NCBI RefSeq assembly: GCF_009826895.1
Contig: NZ_WUMV01000002.1
Coordinates: 248,001-312,000 of the forward strand
DNA length: 64,000 bases
Reading direction: 5' to 3'
Origin: Stappia sediminis
GTDB taxonomy: Bacteria; Pseudomonadota; Alphaproteobacteria; Rhizobiales; Stappiaceae
Position numbers and translations under genes: made by a program. The notes below the pieces were generated by a model. That model saw nothing but the letters and a program-made list of their open reading frames with translations. It did no database searches and was not told the origin of the DNA. Below, one piece after another: positions 17,920 to 26,253 of this stretch (positions are counted from its first letter, which is position 1; the number at the start of each line of letters is the position of its first letter).

Positions 17920-19443
17920 TCAGCCCGTAACGCCGATCGGCCAGGGTGCGAATTCTTCCTCGCCGACGCCGAGCGCTTCCGATTTCGATTTTTTTCCGCC
18001 CGCGACCGCAAGGATGTCCTCGAAGATTTCCTGGCCCATTTCGTCGAGCGTTTTCGTTCCGTCGATGATGGCGCCGCAATTGATATCCATGTCGCCGGCC
18101 ATTCGCTCGTACATCGGCGTGTTCGTGGCAAGCTTGATCGTCGGCGCCGGATAGGAACCGAAGCAGGACCCGCGCCCGGTGGTGAAGCAGATGAGATTGG
18201 CGCCGCCCGCGATCTGCCCCGTCGCGGCAACCGGATCGTAGCCGGGCGTATCCATGATCACGAGGCCCTTCGCCGTTACCGGTTCGGCATATGTGAATAC
18301 GCCCTCAATGCCCGTCGAGCCGCCTTTCTTGGAGCCGCCCAGCGCTTTCTCGATCACATTGGCAAGCCCGCCCTGGCGGTTTCCCGGGCCGACCACGCCT
18401 TGCATCTGCACGTCCTTGCCGTCGGTATACTCAAGCCACCAGTTGATACGCTCAAGAAACTTTCGGCCCACTTCCTCATTGCGCGCGCGTGCTGTCAGCG
18501 TGTGCTCTATGCCGTAAAGCTCCGGCGTTTCGCTCAAGATGGCGGTGCCGCCATGGCGCACGAGAATATCCATCGCCTTGCCGAGCGCGGGATTGGCGGA
18601 AAGGCCCGAAAAACCGTCCGAACCGCCGCACTGCAGGCCGATCATGATATGTTCGGCTGAACAGGGCGTGCGCTCGATCGCGTTTGCTTCCTCCAGCATC
18701 TGACGGATCTGCGCCTTGCCCGCTTCGATCGCTGCGACCGTTCCACCGACATCCTGCATCACCACGGTTTTCAGCAGCTTGCCGGCTTCAAGGCTGGCCC
18801 CTTCGAATAGGCGCTGCAGGTTATTGCGCTCACAGCCGAGCGAGCAGACAAGCGCGCCCGCTATATTCGGGTGGCGGATGTAACCGGCGAGTGTGCGATG
18901 CAGCAGGTCCATCGCCTCGCCGGTCGCCTCCATGCCGCATCCTTGCTGGTGGACGAAGGCCACCACGCCATCGACATTCGGATAATCGGCCAGACGCTCT
19001 TCATCGAACCAGGCCGCGATCTTGCGCGCGACGGTTGCCGCGCAGTTCACCGTTATGAAGATACCGATATAGTTGCGCGTGCCGACCCGGCCATCCGCGC
19101 GCCTGAAGCCCATGAAGGACGCGCGCTCTTCTTCCGGCAAGAGTTCGGTCGGGACATAGTCCTGGCCGAAGCGATAGTCCTTCTTGAACTCATCCATCAG
19201 CACGTTGTGGCTGTGCAGCCAGGTTCCAGGCGCGATATCGTCGCCCGCAAAACCGATGATCGCATTGTACTTGAGAACCGGCTCTCCCTTGGCGATGGCA
19301 TGGGTCGCGATCTTGTGGCCCATCGGAATATCCTGAAGCGCGATGACGCCCTCCGACGGGACTTCGGTGCCCGCGGATATTTCCACACGCGCGACCGCTA
19401 CATTTTCGGCTTCATCGAGCCGGATGACCGGGATCTTCTCCAT
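17920..19443 (-). CDS. UxaA/GarD-family sugar-acid dehydratase
   Basis: The 507-residue protein has an N-terminal SAF domain (residues 1-90, with the H-x-H-N segment LHSHNVLMDEF) and the long C-terminal altronate/galactarate dehydratase domain (FVHQQGCGME, LVCSLGCERNN, GLQCGGSDGFSGLSANPALG, DTPGYDPVAATGQIAGGANL). The family dehydrates aldonic or aldaric acids such as D-altronate or D-galactarate with an iron centre. It lies 15 bases after the RraA-type gene, last of the TRAP-linked operon. The exact substrate cannot be told from sequence. Confidence 0.88.
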   Translation of the reverse strand: MEKIPVIRLDEAENVAVARVEISAGTEVPSEGVIALQDIPMGHKIATHAIAKGEPVLKYNAIIGFAGDDIAPGTWLHSHNVLMDEFKKDYRFGQDYVPTELLPEEERASFMGFRRADGRVGTRNYIGIFITVNCAATVARKIAAWFDEERLADYPNVDGVVAFVHQQGCGMEATGEAMDLLHRTLAGYIRHPNIAGALVCSLGCERNNLQRLFEGASLEAGKLLKTVVMQDVGGTVAAIEAGKAQIRQMLEEANAIERTPCSAEHIMIGLQCGGSDGFSGLSANPALGKAMDILVRHGGTAILSETPELYGIEHTLTARARNEEVGRKFLERINWWLEYTDGKDVQMQGVVGPGNRQGGLANVIEKALGGSKKGGSTGIEGVFTYAEPVTAKGLVIMDTPGYDPVAATGQIAGGANLICFTTGRGSCFGSYPAPTIKLATNTPMYERMAGDMDINCGAIIDGTKTLDEMGQEIFEDILAVAGGKKSKSEALGVGEEEFAPWPIGVTG

Positions 19444-19458
19444 GGGATCGGCTATCGC

Positions 19459-20184
19459 TCAGCGCCCGGTTTTCTTGCGCCAAGCCTCGTATTTTTCAAG
19501 GTTTTCATCCTTGGTCGCAGGGTAGAGCCCTATGATCGTGGCACCGTTCAGGACTTCTTCCATCACGAAATCCTCATAGCTTTCCATGCCCGTGCACTCA
19601 TCGGCGATCTCATCCGCCAGATGAGCGGGGATCACCATCACCCCGTCACGGTCCCCCACCAGAACATCGCCCGGAAAGACTGGCGCATCGCCACAAGCGA
19701 TCGGCACATTTGTTTCGATCGCTTCATGCAGGGTTAGATTGGTGGGTGCCGAAGGCTTTGCGTGATAGGCCGGCATGTCGAGGCTGCCGATGCCTTCGGC
19801 ATCGCGGAAACCGCCGTCGGACACAACACCAGCCGCACCTCGCACGGCAAGGCGGGTTACAAGGATCGAACCTGCCGTGGCCGCGCGAGCGTCCTTGCGT
19901 GCGTCCATCACCAGCACCCAACCCGGCGGGCAGGCTTCGACCGCCGCACGCTGGGGATGATCCGGGTTGCGGAACACCGTGATCGGATTTCGGTCCTCGC
20001 GCGCCGGGATGTATCTTAGCGTAAAGGCTTGACCCACCATCATGTGCGGCTTGGGCGACACCGGCACGACACCCTGGATGAACTGGTTGCGCAGGCCCCG
20101 CTTGAAGAGCGCGGTGGCGACGGAAGCCGTGGAGACCTTTTTCAGTTTCTCGCGGGTTTCGTCGGATAAAACGAAGTCGGTCAT
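19459..20184 (-). CDS. RraA-fold protein (aldolase/decarboxylase-like)
   Basis: The 241-residue protein carries the RraA/HMG-aldolase signature: AAGVVSDGGFRDAEGI and VLVGDRDGVMVIP. Members are either called RNase E regulators or act as divalent-metal 4-hydroxy-4-methyl-2-oxoglutarate aldolases and oxaloacetate decarboxylases. Here it is flanked by two sugar-acid dehydratases in a TRAP operon, so an aldolase or decarboxylase acting on a 2-keto-3-deoxy acid is the better guess. An upstream frame extension to 20400 was dropped because it overlaps the IlvD-type gene; ATG 20184 begins the family homology. Confidence 0.8.
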   Translation of the reverse strand: MTDFVLSDETREKLKKVSTASVATALFKRGLRNQFIQGVVPVSPKPHMMVGQAFTLRYIPAREDRNPITVFRNPDHPQRAAVEACPPGWVLVMDARKDARAATAGSILVTRLAVRGAAGVVSDGGFRDAEGIGSLDMPAYHAKPSAPTNLTLHEAIETNVPIACGDAPVFPGDVLVGDRDGVMVIPAHLADEIADECTGMESYEDFVMEEVLNGATIIGLYPATKDENLEKYEAWRKKTGR

Positions 20185-20191
20185 TTCAACC

Positions 20192-21931
20192 TCAGAAGAT
20201 ATCGGGTTCGCCGGCGGTGTGCCCGAAGTCCGTTTGCAGGAAGTCGAAATCGCAGCCCTGATCGGCCTGAGTAACGTGGCGAGAGAACATGTAGCCGTAA
20301 CCCCTCTCGAAACGCCGCTCGGGGCTTTTCCATTCAGCCCGCCGTCGATCCAGTTCCGCATCATCGACCAGCATGTCGAGGCGCCGGTTCGCAAGGTCAA
20401 GGCGCACGATGTCGCCCGTCTTCAGCAAGGCAAGCGGCCCGCCCACGAAGCTTTCGGGCGCGACGTGCAGAACGCATGCGCCATAGGAGGTGCCTGACAT
20501 GCGGGCATCGGAGATCCGCAGCATGTCCCGATGGCCCTTTTTTATCAGGGCCTTCGGGATCGGCAGCATGCCCCATTCGGGAAAGCCCGGCCCCCCTTGC
20601 GGCCCGGCGTTTCTAAGCACCAGCACGTGATCGGGGGTCACATCGAGATTTTCATCGTCGATCGCCTTTTTCATCTCCGGATAGCTGTCGAAGACCAGCG
20701 CGGGCCCTTCGTGAACATGAAACCTCGGATCGCAGGCGGCGGGCTTGATCACCGCGCCATCCGGGCAGAGGTTGCCGCGCAGAACGGCGAGCGAACCTTC
20801 GTGATAGACAGGGTTAGAAAGCGGGCGGATGACATCGTCATTAAAGACCTCGGCACCTTCGAGGTTTTCGCCCATACTCCTGCCGGTCACGGTCATTGCG
20901 CTGCAATCCAGTCGATCCTCGAGTTGCTTCATCAATGCGCGCAAGCCGCCTGCGTAATAGAAATCCTCCATGAGGTAGTTCTTGCCGGCAGGGCGGACAT
21001 TGGCGACAAGCGGTGTTACCCGCCCTAGCTCATCGAGATCATCGAGCTTGAGATCGACACCGGCGCGGCGTGCCATGGCGATCAAATGCACGACCGCGTT
21101 GGTGGAACATCCGGTCGCCATCGCGACCGTAGCGGCATTGTTCACCGCTGCATCGGTCAGGATCCGGTCAGGCGTCAGGTCCTCCCAGACCATTTCGACG
21201 ATCCGCCGCCCGCATGCCGAACCCATGCGCTGATGGCCGGAATCCACGGCAGGAATCGAGGAGGCGCCGGGAAGCGACAATCCTAACGCTTCGGCGATGG
21301 CAGTCATGGTGGAGGCAGTGCCCATGGTCATGCATGTACCGGCGGAACGCGCGATGCCGCCCTGGATGCCGAGCCATTCCTCGTCGGTGATATTGCCGGC
21401 ACGGCGTTCGTCCCAGTATTTCCAGGCATCCGAGCCGGAACCCAGGATCTTGCCGGCATAATTGCCGCGCAGCATCGGCCCCGCCGGCAGGAAGATCATG
21501 GGCACTCCGGCCGAAATCGCGCCCATGACGAGGCCGGGGGTCGTCTTGTCGCAGCCGCCCATGAGCACCACTCCGTCAAGTGGATGCGAGCGGATGATCT
21601 CCTCCGTCTCCATCGCAAGCATGTTGCGATAAAGCATCGAGGTCGGCTTGGTGAAGCTTTCGTCCACGGAGAGTGCCGGCATTTCGACCGCGAAGCCGCC
21701 CGCCTGCAACACGCCGTGCTTCACGTCCTTCACCCTTTCGGGAAAGTGCGAATGGCAGGTGTTGAGTTCCGACCAGGTGCTCAGGATGCCTATCACCGGC
21801 TTGTCGCGGAAATCCTCCTCCGCGTAGCCAAGCTGCATCATGCGCGAACGGTGGCCGAAGCTTCTCAGGTCATCTGGCGCGAACCAGCGCGCCGAGCGGA
21901 GATCTTCGGGTTTTTTCTTGGAAGTATCCAT
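20192..21931 (-). CDS. IlvD/Edd-family sugar-acid dehydratase
   Basis: The 579-residue dehydratase has the three cysteine motifs that bind the iron-sulfur cluster in this family: TWSELNTCHSHF, LMGGCDKTTPG and SAGTCMTMGTAST. Further family motifs are GCSTNAVVHL and ISDARMSGTSYGACVLH. It is distinct from the L-arabinonate dehydratase at 29755-31497, with different flanking residues throughout, so it probably acts on another aldonate. ATG 21931 was chosen; the frame's extension to 22054 overlaps the small membrane gene. It is 7 bases upstream of the RraA gene. Confidence 0.88.
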   Translation of the reverse strand: MDTSKKKPEDLRSARWFAPDDLRSFGHRSRMMQLGYAEEDFRDKPVIGILSTWSELNTCHSHFPERVKDVKHGVLQAGGFAVEMPALSVDESFTKPTSMLYRNMLAMETEEIIRSHPLDGVVLMGGCDKTTPGLVMGAISAGVPMIFLPAGPMLRGNYAGKILGSGSDAWKYWDERRAGNITDEEWLGIQGGIARSAGTCMTMGTASTMTAIAEALGLSLPGASSIPAVDSGHQRMGSACGRRIVEMVWEDLTPDRILTDAAVNNAATVAMATGCSTNAVVHLIAMARRAGVDLKLDDLDELGRVTPLVANVRPAGKNYLMEDFYYAGGLRALMKQLEDRLDCSAMTVTGRSMGENLEGAEVFNDDVIRPLSNPVYHEGSLAVLRGNLCPDGAVIKPAACDPRFHVHEGPALVFDSYPEMKKAIDDENLDVTPDHVLVLRNAGPQGGPGFPEWGMLPIPKALIKKGHRDMLRISDARMSGTSYGACVLHVAPESFVGGPLALLKTGDIVRLDLANRRLDMLVDDAELDRRRAEWKSPERRFERGYGYMFSRHVTQADQGCDFDFLQTDFGHTAGEPDIF

Positions 21932-21941
21932 TTTCTGCCTG

Positions 21942-22064
21942 TCACGAAATCGGTTGGGCAAGCCCGAACAGAAGCCCGGAAATGATTGCCGCGAGGACAA
22001 CGCCTGCGACCCAGGCCGTGTAGCCATAGGCCATGATGTCCGATTCACCGTCACGTCCGACCAT
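21942..22064 (-). CDS. 40-residue single-span membrane peptide in TRAP operon
   Basis: Reading the minus strand gives ATG at 22064, TGA at 21942-21944 and 40 residues. GGAG stands about 9 bases ahead of the start. The first ten residues are MVGRDGESDI. Residues about 16-37 are strongly hydrophobic (TAWVAGVVLAAIISGLLFGL) and would span the membrane once. It fits exactly between the TRAP permease (stop 22077) and the dehydratase (start 21931), with gaps of 12 and 10 bases. That neat spacing is the main argument that it is real. It could be a small TRAP subunit or a dehydratase anchor; no function is known to me. Confidence 0.6.
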   Translation of the reverse strand: MVGRDGESDIMAYGYTAWVAGVVLAAIISGLLFGLAQPIS

Positions 22065-22076
22065 CACAATTCTCCG

Positions 22077-24158
22077 TCAGTTCAGAAATTCCGGGAGCCA
22101 AAGGGCGATTTGCGGGAAAAGCATCACCAGTACGAGGCCAACGATTTGCAGCGCGATAAACGGAAGCACGGCCGTGAAGATCTCCTGCAATGTCACATCC
22201 TTCGGCGCCACCGATTTAAGCCAGAAGCAGGCCGGCCCGAAGGGAGGCGACAGGAAATAGATCTGGATGTTCATCACGAAGAGGATCCCGAACCAGACCT
22301 TTGCCTGATCCTCGGTGAGCCCCAGTTCCGGCGCAAGCGACATGACGACAGGGGCGAAGACCGGCACCGTAATGAAGACGATGGCGATCCATTCCATGAA
22401 TGTGCCGAGGATCACGAGGATCAGCATCATCACCAGGATCACGCCCATGGCCGGAAGGCCGAGGTCGAGGAAGAGCGAGCGCAGGAAATCGCCGCCACCG
22501 ACGAGATTGAAGATACCGACGAAGGAAACCGCGCCAAGGATGAGCCAGACGATCGTGCCGACCGTGGTCATCGAGCCCATCAGTGCGGCACTGATGACGC
22601 TCCACCGGAACTGATGGCGAATGGCCGCAACCACGAGGGAGCCGATACAGCCGACGGCCGCGGCTTCCGTCACCGACGCGATACCTCCGTAGATGGAACC
22701 CATCACAGAGAAGATGAGCAGCACGCAAAGGATGACGGCGGTCAGGCGTTCCTTCGAAAGGGTATTATCCGTACCCCTGAGTTTCGCAACCTCCACAGCG
22801 GTTGGTGCCATGGAAGGATTGAGGTTGACGCGGATTAGCACATAACTTGCGTAGAACACCGCCAGCATGATGCCGGGCACCGCACCCGCCATGAAAAGAT
22901 CGCCGATGCCGACTTCCGCCGAAAGACCGTAGACGATCATGATGATCGAGGGCGGGATGAGCGTTGCCAGCGCGCCGGAAGCGCATATGAGGCCGATGGT
23001 GAGTTTCCGGTCATAGCCGAGGCGGAACATCTGGGGCAGGGCGACCAGCCCCAGCATCACGATCTCCCCGCCCATGACGCCGGACATCGCCGCCAGGATC
23101 ACAGCGACGATGACGGTCTGCACCGCCACGCCTCCGCGCAGGTTGCCCGCGAAGATCGACATGGCGTCGAAGAGGTCTTCCGCGATGCCGGCCCGCTCCA
23201 GGATGGAGGCCATCAGCACGAAGAAGGGAATGGCGACCAGCGTATATTTTTCCAGAAGCCCGGCGGCATTGGTAGATACCAGGAAGAGCCCGCGCGGGCC
23301 GAAGAAGGCGATTGCCATGAGCACGGAGACGATCAGCGTCACGATGCCGAGCGGCATGCCGGTCATCATCAGGCCAATGAGGAGCACGACGACGATGATC
23401 GAGACGGTCGCAAGGTCGTAGGAGCGCATTTTCAGCGCCTTCGAAGGATCAAGCTCCTTGCCTATGTCGGAAAAGAAGCCGCTTACCATCGCAAAGATGC
23501 TGTCTTTGCCAGCAATCTCCGCGCCGATCGATGCTATGAAATAGATCGTCATAATGGCCGCGAGCGCCTTTACCGAATTTCGCGCCCATTGAGCGTGAAG
23601 ATGACGATGAAGGTTCGTTGTCAATTGTGCGAGATAGAGGAAACCGCCGACCATGAGTAGCGACTTCAGCATCATCGGCATTGGAGAGTTGAAGGCGGTT
23701 CCCGATTTCTCGACGCTCAGGATCGAACCCAGGGCGCGTACGGTCGCGTCGGTCAAAAGCAGGTAGAGGGCGGCAACACCCACGACCATTGCGAAAAGAT
23801 CGAGCCGCCAGCGCGTGGCGGGCGAAGCCAAGACATGGAAAACGGTGATACCGATGTGCCGGTGCTTGAGGGTTACATAGCCGGAAGACAGCATCCAGGA
23901 CGCGGCGCAAAGCACCATGACGGTTTCGAACGCCCAATAGGTCGGCGCATGCAGGGCATAGCGGGAGAATACCTCCCAAAGTGTGACGATAGCGGCGATG
24001 ATGTAAAAGGAGGAGATCGCCACGCCCGTAAAATGACTGACGTGATCGACAGCCGTGTAATCATCGAAGGCCAGTACCTCTTCCTCGTGATGAAGAGGAT
24101 CCTGCGATGCGATTTCAGGGTCCGTTTCAGCGATCCTTGAGTCAATTTCACCGGCCAT
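22077..24158 (-). CDS. fused TRAP transporter permease (DctQ-DctM)
   Basis: The 693-residue inner-membrane protein joins a small DctQ-like part (about residues 1-240, starting with an acidic cytoplasmic tail and four spans) to a large DctM-like part (about 255-693, around twelve spans). Family motifs in DctM include LLIGLMMTGMPLGI, GVMGGEIVMLGLVALPQM, ICASGALATLIPPSIIMIVYG and FLSPPFGPACFWLKSV. With DctP it should import a carboxylated sugar using the sodium gradient. ATG 24158 (MAGEID) was preferred over the frame start at 24218, which would run a non-family extension into the DctP spacer. Confidence 0.9.
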   Translation of the reverse strand: MAGEIDSRIAETDPEIASQDPLHHEEEVLAFDDYTAVDHVSHFTGVAISSFYIIAAIVTLWEVFSRYALHAPTYWAFETVMVLCAASWMLSSGYVTLKHRHIGITVFHVLASPATRWRLDLFAMVVGVAALYLLLTDATVRALGSILSVEKSGTAFNSPMPMMLKSLLMVGGFLYLAQLTTNLHRHLHAQWARNSVKALAAIMTIYFIASIGAEIAGKDSIFAMVSGFFSDIGKELDPSKALKMRSYDLATVSIIVVVLLIGLMMTGMPLGIVTLIVSVLMAIAFFGPRGLFLVSTNAAGLLEKYTLVAIPFFVLMASILERAGIAEDLFDAMSIFAGNLRGGVAVQTVIVAVILAAMSGVMGGEIVMLGLVALPQMFRLGYDRKLTIGLICASGALATLIPPSIIMIVYGLSAEVGIGDLFMAGAVPGIMLAVFYASYVLIRVNLNPSMAPTAVEVAKLRGTDNTLSKERLTAVILCVLLIFSVMGSIYGGIASVTEAAAVGCIGSLVVAAIRHQFRWSVISAALMGSMTTVGTIVWLILGAVSFVGIFNLVGGGDFLRSLFLDLGLPAMGVILVMMLILVILGTFMEWIAIVFITVPVFAPVVMSLAPELGLTEDQAKVWFGILFVMNIQIYFLSPPFGPACFWLKSVAPKDVTLQEIFTAVLPFIALQIVGLVLVMLFPQIALWLPEFLN

Positions 24159-24264
24159 GGTGCAGATCTGCCTTGATTTATGGCGCCGTACCGCCGGCGA
24201 AGATGCGCGAGCGGGCACCTGCGCATTCGCGCGAGGTGGCTATTCGAATATCGAAAAGTGCCGC

Positions 24265-24283
24265 ACCCGCTGTTCCAGCGGGT
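24265..24283 (-). promoter_or_regulatory. stem-loop between dctP and the fused permease gene
   Basis: ACCCGCTG and CAGCGGGT form an 8-base perfect stem with a 3-base loop in the 144-base gap after dctP. On the transcribed minus strand CTTTT follows 7 bases later. This would partly terminate or protect the dctP message, giving more binding protein than permease. This is inferred from structure and position. Confidence 0.55.
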
Positions 24284-24302
24284 ACGGTCCGCCGCATCGA
24301 GC

Positions 24303-25331
24303 CTAGAGCAGTCCCTGCTCTTTCATGAAATCGATGTGGGTTTGGTAGGTTTCCTTCGCGAGGTCGGAACCCGCCGCGAAATCCGCCCACGCCTTTTCGG
24401 CAATCGCACGAAGCTTGTCGCGCTCTTCCTGCGGCCAGTCGATAATGGTCAGTTCGCCCGCGGCCTTGTCGCGTGCCACAAGTTCCTCATCTTTCTGGCG
24501 CGTTGCCTCGATAAGGCCCCTGTAGGCCTGTTGATACCAGTCGGTTAGCGCCTGCTGGTTTTCAGGGCTCAGGTCGTTCCAGACTTCCTTGGATACCGTG
24601 AACTGAAGGATAGGCATGGAGTGAATGCCCGGATAGAGCGGGTATTTCGCGATCTTGTGCATGCCGTTGGCATCGTTATTGGCGTAGGCCGAATTGTCGG
24701 CTGCATCGATAACGCCCTTTTCCAGCGCTCCATAAGTCTCGGATCCAGGCAGGGAAACAGGTGCCGCGCCCGCGCGCTTGAACACGTCTGCCGCAAGGCC
24801 CTCCGGCGCGCGGATCTTCAAACCCGCCAGATCTTCAACGCCGTAGATCGGCACCTTCGAGACGAAAGCCTCGCGGGCATAGGACCCGCATCCCACTACC
24901 TGAACGCCCTCGTAATAGGCGTCATGCATTTTCTGCAGCATTTCCTTGCCGCCACCGTTGGCGCAGAATTCCATCATCTGCTCCGGCGTGTCATAGCCGG
25001 CGATCAGGTCGCCCATCAGTGCGAAGGCAGGATCCTTGCCGGAGAAGTAGTTGATGGAGGTAAGGTCCCCATCGAGAACGCCGGCGGAAATCGCATCAGG
25101 CGTTTCGCGGCGCGGGACGACGGATTCGATCGGCAGAAGCTCGATCGAAAGGGCGCCGTTGGTCATTTCCTCAAGCTTCGGAACCCAGGTCTCGTTCAGG
25201 TATGCCAGCGAAAAATGGCTCGCGTTCGAACTGGTCTGAACCTTCAGATCGCGGTCCGCTGCTACCGCAGAGCCCGACAGGCCTGCTATCACGGCAATTG
25301 CCGCTACGGTGGTGAGAAACTTGGCTTTCAT
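24303..25331 (-). CDS. TRAP transporter substrate-binding protein (DctP)
   Basis: The 342-residue periplasmic protein has a Sec signal peptide (residues 1-24, ending SGSAVAA) and the DctP/TAXI-type TRAP binding fold. Typical segments are LAGLKIRAPEGLAADVFKRAGAAPVSLPGSETYGALEKGVIDAAD-like, where the Arg of KIRAPEG normally contacts the substrate carboxylate. ATG 25331 follows GGGAGGAATTC closely and gives the signal peptide; the earlier frame start at 25352 does not. It heads the operon and faces the GntR gene across the palindrome at 25402-25415. Ligand is probably a sugar acid. Confidence 0.9.
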   Translation of the reverse strand: MKAKFLTTVAAIAVIAGLSGSAVAADRDLKVQTSSNASHFSLAYLNETWVPKLEEMTNGALSIELLPIESVVPRRETPDAISAGVLDGDLTSINYFSGKDPAFALMGDLIAGYDTPEQMMEFCANGGGKEMLQKMHDAYYEGVQVVGCGSYAREAFVSKVPIYGVEDLAGLKIRAPEGLAADVFKRAGAAPVSLPGSETYGALEKGVIDAADNSAYANNDANGMHKIAKYPLYPGIHSMPILQFTVSKEVWNDLSPENQQALTDWYQQAYRGLIEATRQKDEELVARDKAAGELTIIDWPQEERDKLRAIAEKAWADFAAGSDLAKETYQTHIDFMKEQGLL

Positions 25332-25401
25332 GAATTCCTCCCTTCGGTCCAACCCCAGCGCAAGGGCGCCTGCGTATCCTCCGGCCCCTGCGGCTGGACA
25401 A

Positions 25402-25415
25402 ACTAATATATTAGT
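25402..25415. promoter_or_regulatory. palindromic operator ACTAATATATTAGT
   Basis: This is a perfect 14-base palindrome in the 174-base divergent region between dctP and the GntR gene, 70 bases from dctP and 90 from the regulator. FadR-type GntR proteins bind short palindromes of this kind. It is most simply the operator of the GntR protein at 25506-26228. Only one copy was seen in the window. Confidence 0.65.
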
Positions 25416-25505
25416 GTCACAGTTGAATCAAGCGCTCTTTTACCATAGGTAATTTTCTGGAATTTCCTCAGGGAACCTCGGCAATCGTCATCGGAAGGAA
25501 TTGCG

Positions 25506-26228
25506 ATGGACAGTCTGGTATCAACACTGCAGCGCACAGGGGCCAGGGGGCCGGGTCACAGGGAGGCTGGCGGCTCGTCGGCGTCGCAGCGGGTCTATGA
25601 GGAGCTGAGGCGCAGGATCATCAGCTTTGCGTTGCCGCCCGACACCGTGCTTTCACGTGCCGCTATCGCGAAGGAATACGAGGTAAGCCTGACGCCCGTG
25701 CGCGAAGCGCTGCAGCAGCTCGAAGCCGAAGGACTGGTGAAGATATTTCCCCAGTCGAAAACACTTGTCACCCGTCTGGCGCTGAATGAAATTCATGAGG
25801 CCCAGCTCCTTCGTATCGCCGTGGAGACCGAGGTAGTGGGCCGGCTGGCCGGCGCATGCACGCCAGCCATCCTCAAGCGGCTGAAGACGATCGTCAGCAT
25901 GCAGGAAGCATTGGCGGACGATCCCGAGGAGCTTGCCTCCTTCCAGGAACTCGACGAAATGTTTCATCGGACGATCATGGCGGGTATCGGTCATGAAAAA
26001 CTGCATGATCTTCTGAAGTCCCGCTCCGGGCATTTCAGCAGGCTACGGCAGCTTCATCTTCCGAATGCGGGAAAAATCGCGAATATCCTCGCAGATCATA
26101 ACGCCATCATTGCGGCTCTCGAAGCCGGAGACCCGCCGCTTGCCCAGAAGGTGATGCGTGAACACCTGAGCCAGACGATCAGGCGGGTCGACGAACTGCG
26201 TCAGCAACATCCCGATTATTTCACCTGA
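25506..26228 (+). CDS. GntR-family (FadR subfamily) transcriptional regulator
   Basis: The 240-residue regulator has an N-terminal winged helix (about residues 25-95, RVYEELRRRIISFALPPD, then SLTPVREALQQLEAEGLVKI) and a C-terminal helical FCD ligand-binding domain with metal-site residues in ELDEMFHRTIMAG (Asp, His), DHNAIIAAL and REHLSQTI. It is divergent from the TRAP/dehydratase operon and followed after 25 bases by a DapA-family gene. It probably senses a sugar acid or its keto-deoxy product and controls both directions. Confidence 0.9.
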   Translation: MDSLVSTLQRTGARGPGHREAGGSSASQRVYEELRRRIISFALPPDTVLSRAAIAKEYEVSLTPVREALQQLEAEGLVKIFPQSKTLVTRLALNEIHEAQLLRIAVETEVVGRLAGACTPAILKRLKTIVSMQEALADDPEELASFQELDEMFHRTIMAGIGHEKLHDLLKSRSGHFSRLRQLHLPNAGKIANILADHNAIIAALEAGDPPLAQKVMREHLSQTIRRVDELRQQHPDYFT

Positions 26229-26253
26229 TGTCTTTGCTACAGGGGCCAAACGC

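Noticed and set aside
21840-22838. His/Asp/Glu-rich plus-strand frame (332 residues)
   Set aside because: It is the complement of hydrophobic TRAP permease codons, which produces charged antisense protein; no ribosome site or family match.
25441-25475. GGAATTTCC near 25458 as an IolR-type site
   Set aside because: The spacing between GGAA and TTCC is wrong (not N6) and it is next to a GntR gene unrelated to inositol.
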